Assembly (NCBI GenBank): GCA_012027055.1
Contig: VEPF01000244.1
Location: forward strand, 1 to 10,771
Origin: Gemmatimonadota bacterium
Lineage (GTDB): Bacteria; Gemmatimonadota; Gemmatimonadetes; Longimicrobiales; RSA9
DNA length: 10,771 nucleotides
Reading direction: 5' to 3'
The position numbers were made by a program, and so were the translations under genes. Positions 6,329 to 10,771 of the stretch are shown here, piece after piece. Numbering within the stretch: the first letter of the stretch is position 1; each line of letters starts with the position of its first letter. Under the pieces are notes generated by a model. That model was not told the origin of the DNA, searched no databases, and was given only the letters and a program-made list of their open reading frames with translations.

Positions 6329-7470
6329 CCAGCGTCATGACACGCGGGCGGTGCGGCGTGCTGTGCGCCGTGCTCGCGGGGCTCGCCAGTGCGGGCGCAG
6401 TGCAAGGCCAGCTGCCCGGTGCCCGCGCGGGCGCCGGGGTCCGGCTGGAGAACTACTCGTTCAGCGAATCGGCCGCCGTCAACATCGACCAGATCCAGCT
6501 GCTCACCGTGCCGGTGAGCGCCCGGGTGCCGATCGGCTCACTGCTGGAGCTGGCGGTGAGCGGCGCGTTCGCGCGCGGCACCGTGACCCGGCCGGTCGGC
6601 GGAGAGCACGAGCTGTCCGGGATGACCGACACCGAGGTGCGGCTCACCGCCAGCCTGGCCGCGGACCGGATCCGGCTGGGCGCGGTGGCGCTGCTCCCGA
6701 CCGGGGTCTCGGAGCTGGATACGGCGCAGGCGGACGTGACGCACATGATCGCAGCCGACCTGCTGCCGTTCGCGATCTCGCACTGGGGCACCGGCGGCGG
6801 GTTCGGCCTGAATGCCGCGGCCGCGCTGCCGGTCGGACCCAGCACGACCGTGGGGTTCAGCGCCGGCTACGTGCTGGCCCAGGAGTACGAGCCGCTGGCC
6901 GCCACCGGCGCCAGCGTGTTCAACTACCGGCCCGGCAACCAGCTGCACGTGCGGGCGGCCCTGGACCAGCTGATCGGCCGGAGCAGCAAGCTGTCACTGC
7001 AGCTGACCTACCAGCAGTTCACCGAGGACCAGGGCAACCAGCAGAACATCTACCAGTCCGGCGACCGGCTGCAGGCCCTGGGCACGCTGGCCTTCGGCGC
7101 CGGCCGGCGGGGAGCAGGCATCCTCTACGCCGGGTTCCTGCGGCGGCTGGAGGGCTCCTACACCGATACCCAGCTGCCGGTCACGCCCGTCCAGGACCTG
7201 CTCTACGCGGGTGGCACCCTGCGGCAGTCTTTCGGCGGAGTGGTGCTGGTGCCGTCCGTGGATGTCCGCGTGGTGGGCAACGATGCCGGCGTGGACCAGG
7301 GCTATACGCTGACCGCGGGCACCGGCCTCGAGCTGCCGCTCGGGAGTATCGAGGCGGTACCGTCCGCGCGCCTGCGGATCGGGCACATCACCGTGCTCGA
7401 GAACCAGGAGAGCGGCTACTCGGGCATGGAACTGGGGTTGACGCTCCGTAACCGGAGCCTGACGCGATGA
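6325..7470 (+). CDS. Predicted outer-membrane beta-barrel protein of unknown function
   Basis: 381 residues. A signal peptide is plausible: R7-R9, hydrophobic core 'VLCAVLAGLASAGA' (12-25) and cleavage around G28/Q29 ('AVQG-QLP'). The mature protein has almost no helix-like or long hydrophobic stretches. It alternates polar and hydrophobic residues in repeated amphipathic strands separated by short Gly/Asn/Asp turns and a few longer loops, e.g. 'LLELAVSGAFARGTVTRPV', 'TEVRLTASLAADRIRLGAVA', 'TTVGFSAGYVLAQEYEPLA', 'SKLSLQLTYQQFTED', 'LQALGTLAFGAGRRGAGILY'. This is the look of a transmembrane barrel with a dozen or more strands. It ends 'GMELGLTLRNRSLTR', lacking the usual C-terminal phenylalanine, so recognition by the Bam machinery would be atypical. 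I do not recognise a named family. The gene sits between the CsgG-like gene and the repeat lipoprotein, overlapping both by 4 nt (GTGA, ATGA), so the three are very probably made together, and the barrel could be a pore or anchor for its neighbours. Confidence 0.8.
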   Translation: MTSVMTRGRCGVLCAVLAGLASAGAVQGQLPGARAGAGVRLENYSFSESAAVNIDQIQLLTVPVSARVPIGSLLELAVSGAFARGTVTRPVGGEHELSGMTDTEVRLTASLAADRIRLGAVALLPTGVSELDTAQADVTHMIAADLLPFAISHWGTGGGFGLNAAAALPVGPSTTVGFSAGYVLAQEYEPLAATGASVFNYRPGNQLHVRAALDQLIGRSSKLSLQLTYQQFTEDQGNQQNIYQSGDRLQALGTLAFGAGRRGAGILYAGFLRRLEGSYTDTQLPVTPVQDLLYAGGTLRQSFGGVVLVPSVDVRVVGNDAGVDQGYTLTAGTGLELPLGSIEAVPSARLRIGHITVLENQESGYSGMELGLTLRNRSLTR

Positions 7471-9917
7471 CTGACATGCGACGTGTCGTATCCGTGGCCT
7501 CGCTCGCGGCTGCCGCCTTCCTGGCCGGCTGCGACGACGGCCTGATCCGGCCGCCGGCCCCGGCCGCGCCGGCCGCAGTGGCGATTGCCGCTTCGCTCGA
7601 CTTCAACCTGGGCGGGCTGAACGAGGCCTACCTGAAGGTGAACCAGCTCTCGCTCCGGTTCCTGGCCGGGAGCGAAGTGCGGCTCGCACAGACGGTCCCG
7701 TTCAACCCCACGGCATCGGAGACCGTCGTCTCGCTGGAGGTGCCGCTCAAGGCGGCGGTCGAGAGCTTCACCGTACAGCTGGACCTGCTGAGCACCAACC
7801 AGAAGCTCTTCACCGGCACCGGCACGGCCGAGCTCAGCTCCGGCAGTGCGAAGGAGGTGCAGATCCCGATCCTGCCGGTGGTGAGCGGGATCAACTGCGC
7901 GGGCACGCCGTTCCCGATCAGGGTCTACCAGGCCGCCCGCCGGATCACCGCGGCCGCCCTGTTCGCCAGCGGCGACACGGTGCCCGGAGTAGCCGTCAGC
8001 TGGAGCACGTCCAACGCGAGCATCGTGACCGTCAATCAGGCCGGCGACCTGATGGGCCTGCAGGATGGCACCGCACAGGTCACGTGCAGCGTGCAGACTT
8101 TCAGCAGCACCCGCCAGGTGGACGTGCTGGCGGCGGTCGCGACCGTGCAGGTCACGCCCGCGCTCGATACCGTCAACGTGGGCACGAGCGCCCCGTTCAC
8201 GGCCGCGTTCAAGGACTCGCTCGCGCATCCCATCACCACGCCGCGGGCCACCACGTGGTCCTCGAGCAGCCAGTCCATTGCCACGATCAACACGGCGGGA
8301 CTGGCCACCGGCGTGGCGCCCGGAACCGCGACGATCAGCGCCACGAGCGGCGGCGCCATCGGCACCGCCACGCTCCTGGTGCTGTCGCTGCCCGTGGTGA
8401 CGACGCTGGCAGCTACTGGCGTCGACTCGGCGGCCGCCACCCTGAACGGCAGCGTAAACCCGCAGGGTTTGGCGACGCAGGGCTGGTTCCGGTGGAGCCT
8501 GAACCCCGATCTGTCCGGAGCCCAGGAGACCGCTCGGCAGCAGGTCGGATCGGGGAACGTGGTCCAGGCGATCAGCCAGCGCGTGAGTGGTGTGGCAAAC
8601 CAGACCTACTACTACCGCGCCCTGGCCAGCAGCGCTGGCGGCACTGCGCAAGGTGACATCGCCAGTTTCACGACGCGGTCCACGCCCGGAATTCGCACCA
8701 TCAGCGGAATTCCACAACTCTCGGGAGCGGCGCTCCAGGGCGAGATCGACCCGCTGGGTCTGTTCGCCCAGGCCTGGTTCCAGTGGGGCACTGACCCCAC
8801 GTTTGCGAGGGCGGATTCCACGCCCAAGCAGAACTTCGCCGCAGGCCGTGGCTTCGTGCCCACGAGCGGCTCGCTCGTCAACCTCACGGGCGGAGTCACG
8901 TACTACTTCCGGGCGGTAGCCAGGAACAACGTTGGCACCAGATACGGGCAGTCCATGTCATTCGTGGCGAACGGCCCGCCCGTGGTCACCACCCTGGCGG
9001 CGAGCGCGGCCGGCACGAGCGCCACGCTGAACGGCACGGTGAACCCGAACGGCACGGCCACGAGCGTGCGCTTCGAGTGGGGGACCAGCCCGTCGCTGGC
9101 CGGTGCCACGTTTACGGCGGCGCAGAACATCGGCGCCGGTACCTCTGCGGTGGCGGTGCAGGCCGGTGTCAGCGGCCTGGAAGGTGGCGCCACCTACTAC
9201 TTCCGGGTGACCGCGACCAACCAGGTCGGCACCAGCAACGGGAGCATCCTGAGCTTCACGCTGCCGCGCGCGCCGAGCGTGACCACGCTCAGCCCGACCG
9301 GCATTACGACCGTCGCGGCCACGCTACAGGCGAGCGTGAACCCCAACGGTGCGGCCAGCACGGCCTGGTTCGAGTGGGGCGTGGGTGCGCAACCGTTCTC
9401 GTTCACGCCCACCTCGCCCGCGCAATCGCTGCCGGCCGGAAGCACGGCCAGCAGTGTTTCGTTCACGCTGGGCGGTCTGGTATCGGGCAGGACGTACAGC
9501 TACCGGGCCGTGGCGAACAACGCGCAGGGAACTACTACCGGCAACCTGGTTACATTTACCACGGCGGGGCCGCCGTCGGCGCAGTACACGAACCTCACGT
9601 ATGTCGACGTTCCCGGAACGGTCGCGGTTGGCTACTACGCCATGCATGGATACGGCACGGCAACACCCAACGGCGCGGCCACCCAGGCGTGGTTCGAATA
9701 TGCCAACGACCCGTTCGCCACGACGTGGGGCGCCACCGCGCACGTGAATGTCGGCAGCGGCTTTTCGCCCGTGGCGTACGATCGGACGTGGACGTTCACC
9801 CCGGAATACTGCTACACGTTCTATTTCCGGGTGGTGGCGGAAAACACCTACGGTCGGACCACCGGCCCGATCCTGGCCTGGAACTGCGAGTCCGGAGTGT
9901 ACTTGTGGGTCCCGTGA
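7467..9917 (+). CDS. Large repeat lipoprotein with BIG2-like and FN3-like domains
   Basis: 816 residues. It begins with a canonical lipoprotein signal: RR at 5-6, hydrophobic core, lipobox LAGC with C22. Asp23 and Asp24 follow; Asp at +2 keeps lipoproteins in the inner membrane of E. coli, but that rule is not general, so the final location is open. Order of domains: Pro/Ala linker (29-38); a beta-rich N-terminal domain (about 39-142) of unknown family; a first Ig-like BIG2 domain (about 144-223, 'VSWSTSNASIVTVNQAGDLM' and a possible C144-C207 disulfide); a second BIG2 (224-307, 'TTWSSSSQSIATINTAGLAT'); then five FN3-like repeats to the C-terminus. Such proteins are typically extended surface or periplasmic stalks binding glycans or proteins; no catalytic motif is seen. 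The start overlaps the barrel gene's stop (ATGA), with GGAG 9 nt upstream. Third-position GC appears somewhat lower in the repeat half than in the neighbouring genes. Confidence 0.88.
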   Translation: MTDMRRVVSVASLAAAAFLAGCDDGLIRPPAPAAPAAVAIAASLDFNLGGLNEAYLKVNQLSLRFLAGSEVRLAQTVPFNPTASETVVSLEVPLKAAVESFTVQLDLLSTNQKLFTGTGTAELSSGSAKEVQIPILPVVSGINCAGTPFPIRVYQAARRITAAALFASGDTVPGVAVSWSTSNASIVTVNQAGDLMGLQDGTAQVTCSVQTFSSTRQVDVLAAVATVQVTPALDTVNVGTSAPFTAAFKDSLAHPITTPRATTWSSSSQSIATINTAGLATGVAPGTATISATSGGAIGTATLLVLSLPVVTTLAATGVDSAAATLNGSVNPQGLATQGWFRWSLNPDLSGAQETARQQVGSGNVVQAISQRVSGVANQTYYYRALASSAGGTAQGDIASFTTRSTPGIRTISGIPQLSGAALQGEIDPLGLFAQAWFQWGTDPTFARADSTPKQNFAAGRGFVPTSGSLVNLTGGVTYYFRAVARNNVGTRYGQSMSFVANGPPVVTTLAASAAGTSATLNGTVNPNGTATSVRFEWGTSPSLAGATFTAAQNIGAGTSAVAVQAGVSGLEGGATYYFRVTATNQVGTSNGSILSFTLPRAPSVTTLSPTGITTVAATLQASVNPNGAASTAWFEWGVGAQPFSFTPTSPAQSLPAGSTASSVSFTLGGLVSGRTYSYRAVANNAQGTTTGNLVTFTTAGPPSAQYTNLTYVDVPGTVAVGYYAMHGYGTATPNGAATQAWFEYANDPFATTWGATAHVNVGSGFSPVAYDRTWTFTPEYCYTFYFRVVAENTYGRTTGPILAWNCESGVYLWVP
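8391..9914 (+). repeat. Five tandem FN3-like domain repeats within the lipoprotein gene
   Basis: Repeats start near residues P309, P407, P505, P603 and P703, that is 98, 98, 98, 100 and 114 residues long. Each of the first four has the pattern 'P-x-V-x-T-L ... A-x-L-x-G-x-V-N-P-x-G-x-x-x-x-x-x-F-x-W-G ... TYYFRAVAxNxxGTxxGxxxSF'. Repeat 3 fits best (VTTLAASAAGTSATLNGTVN, then RFEWGTSPS and TYYFRVTATN). Repeat 2 has D for N in the NP-G motif (EIDPLG). Repeat 5 is the most diverged, keeps 'TPNGAATQAWFEYANDP' and 'YFRVVAENTYGRTTGPI', and has gained two cysteines, C782 and C807. The domains are clearly related at protein level but diverged in DNA, so this is old duplication, not recent slippage. 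Confidence 0.85.
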
Positions 9918-9972
9918 TTGGCAGCCCATGGGAACGCGGATCATATCGAACCCGAGCAGCGGAGACAGCAGT

Positions 9973-10689
9973 ATGATCAAGACACCAGGAGGGCGGGTGC
10001 TCCCCGCGATCGCAACTCTGCTCCTGCCGGTCGCCCTGGCCGCGCAGCAGACGCCGGACACGCGACCCGGCGTGGCGGTGCTGCCCTTCCAGCAGGGCAT
10101 CTCGATCGGGGCGCAGAAGGAGACGCTGGACGCGCTCTCGATCGGGCTGCAGCAGATCCTGATCACGGAGCTGTCGCAGAACGATGCCATGAGGGTGGTG
10201 GACCGCAGCGTGCTGCGTGACCTGATGGCGGAGCAGGACCTGGCCAAAGAAGGCCGGGTGGATGCCGCGACCGCGGCGAAGATCGGGAAGCTGGTGGGCG
10301 CGCGCTACGTGTTCACCGGCGGCTTCAACGACGTGAACGGCCAGTTCCGGCTGGATGGCCGGGTGGTGGACGTGGAGACGTCGGAGATCGTGCGGGCCGA
10401 GCAGGTGACGGACAAGCGTGACAACCTGTACGGCATCGTGATGGACATGTCGAAGAAGATCACCGGTGGGCTCAAGCTGCCGGCGCTCAAGCCGGAAGTG
10501 GCGCAGGAGCGGGAGGTACGGCGGAGCGAGCTGCCGAGGGAAGCAGTGATCCTCTACTCGCAGGCGCAGTTCTACCAGGATCGTGGGGACACGGGCCGGG
10601 CGAAGGAGCTGTATCGCCGGATCACCACGGAGTTCCCGCGCATGACCGAAGCCAAGGAAGCCCTGAAGCGGATGGAAACGACTGGCTGA
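9973..10689 (+). CDS. Exported CsgG-like protein with C-terminal TPR
   Basis: 238 residues. Signal peptide: K3, hydrophobic core 'VLPAIATLLLPVALAA' and cleavage near A24/Q25 with no lipobox cysteine, so it is predicted to be soluble periplasmic or peripherally bound. Residues about 32-168 are the CsgG-like domain: 'PGVAVLPF', 'GLQQILITELSQNDAMRVVD' (58-77), 'GRVDAATAAKIGKLVGARYV' (94-113), 'GGFNDVNGQFRLDGRVVDVE' (116-135). Residues about 189-222 are a TPR ('AVILYSQAQFYQDRGDTGRA'). A hand alignment of L56-F118 to the first gene of the operon (L180-V243) gives about 24 identities in 64 ungapped positions, so the two are paralogous domains. The longer in-frame start at 9748 is rejected because it overlaps the FN3 gene; ATG 9973 has GGAG 8 nt upstream and gives the signal peptide. 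It follows the lipoprotein gene by 55 nt with no terminator between them, and is followed by a strong terminator. Confidence 0.87.
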   Translation: MIKTPGGRVLPAIATLLLPVALAAQQTPDTRPGVAVLPFQQGISIGAQKETLDALSIGLQQILITELSQNDAMRVVDRSVLRDLMAEQDLAKEGRVDAATAAKIGKLVGARYVFTGGFNDVNGQFRLDGRVVDVETSEIVRAEQVTDKRDNLYGIVMDMSKKITGGLKLPALKPEVAQEREVRRSELPREAVILYSQAQFYQDRGDTGRAKELYRRITTEFPRMTEAKEALKRMETTG

Positions 10690-10705
10690 GCGCCGGCCGA
10701 TCGCT

Positions 10706-10727
10706 GGCGCGCGCCCGGGCGCGCGCC
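10706..10727. repeat. 22-bp perfect GC palindrome after the last gene
   Basis: GGCGCGCGCCC joined directly to its reverse complement GGGCGCGCGCC, 16 nt after the stop codon. As RNA it would form a tight hairpin with a minimal loop. It immediately precedes the hairpin terminator and may be a pause or back-up element, or a protein-binding dyad. Confidence 0.55.
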
Positions 10728-10731
10728 GCAG

Positions 10732-10771
10732 CACGGCCGCGCGGCGAACTGCCGCGCGGCCGTGTCTATTC
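10732..10771 (+). terminator. Intrinsic terminator of the CsgG/barrel/FN3 operon
   Basis: CACGGCCGCGCGGC (10732-10745) and GCCGCGCGGCCGTG (10751-10764) form a perfect 14-bp stem with a 5-nt loop GAACT, followed by TCTATTC at the window edge. The stem, tight loop and T-rich tail are those of a rho-independent terminator; the T-run is imperfect and may continue outside. It marks the end of the plus-strand unit. Confidence 0.8.

Noticed and set aside
7416..8717. 433-codon minus-strand ORF opposite the lipoprotein
   Set aside because: Antisense to a clear lipoprotein/BIG2/FN3 gene; Arg/Gly-rich with no motif or ribosome site.
9748..9972. 75-residue N-terminal extension of the last CsgG-like protein
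   Set aside because: Overlaps the FN3 gene out of frame, and would bury the obvious signal peptide that starts at 9973.
5051..10689. A curli or holdfast operon
   Set aside because: CsgG-like domains are present, but no curlin repeats (S-x5-Q-x-G-x-x-N-x-A), CsgE/F or HfaA/D-like protein was found; the label would overstate the evidence.
1..10771. CRISPR array, tRNA/rRNA, transposase or prophage genes
   Set aside because: No regularly spaced identical repeats, no structural RNA signature and no mobile-element gene was recognised in reading both strands.

Overview
The window is GC-rich bacterial DNA with strong G/C third-position bias, which produces long spurious ORFs on the opposite strand of every real gene. 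The gene content points to a Gram-negative-type (diderm) bacterium: an M16 zinc protease, two CsgG-like envelope proteins, a probable outer-membrane beta-barrel and a lipoprotein built of bacterial Ig-like and fibronectin-III-like repeats. The GC content, the archaeal-type phosphoglycerate mutase and the CsgG/Ig-like gene set fit Gemmatimonadota or a neighbouring phylum. That assignment is inference; there is no rRNA or other marker gene here.

Left half, minus strand (3488 down to 1): a likely operon of apgM (cofactor-independent phosphoglycerate mutase, glycolysis/gluconeogenesis), a cytoplasmic TPR protein 4 nt downstream, and a membrane-anchored DUF218 (YdcF/SanA-like) protein. About 120 nt further on is an M16 metallopeptidase that runs off the left edge. 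A divergent intergenic region with a perfect 8-bp inverted repeat separates apgM from a plus-strand fold-type-I PLP aminotransferase (3652-4776), which ends at a strong GC hairpin.

Right half, plus strand (about 4880-10771): what looks like one self-contained transcription unit. It opens with the best promoter match in the window (TTGCCG, 18 nt, TATATT) and a leader of roughly 130 nt. It then encodes (1) a TPR/CsgG-like/TPR exported protein, (2) a predicted outer-membrane beta-barrel, (3) an 816-residue lipoprotein with two Ig-like (BIG2) and five FN3-like domains, and (4) a second, smaller CsgG-like exported protein with a C-terminal TPR. Genes 1-2 and 2-3 overlap by stop/start (GTGA and ATGA), gene 4 follows after 55 nt, and the unit closes with a 22-bp palindrome and a textbook 14-bp hairpin terminator.

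The most interesting feature is this four-gene unit. Two diverged CsgG-like proteins flank a barrel and a long, surface-type repeat lipoprotein, with no recognisable curlin (CsgA/B), CsgE/F or holdfast (Hfa) partner. It could be an uncharacterised outer-membrane export or surface-assembly module. The CsgG superfamily also contains non-pore proteins (LpoB, FlgO-like), so the secretion role is a hypothesis.
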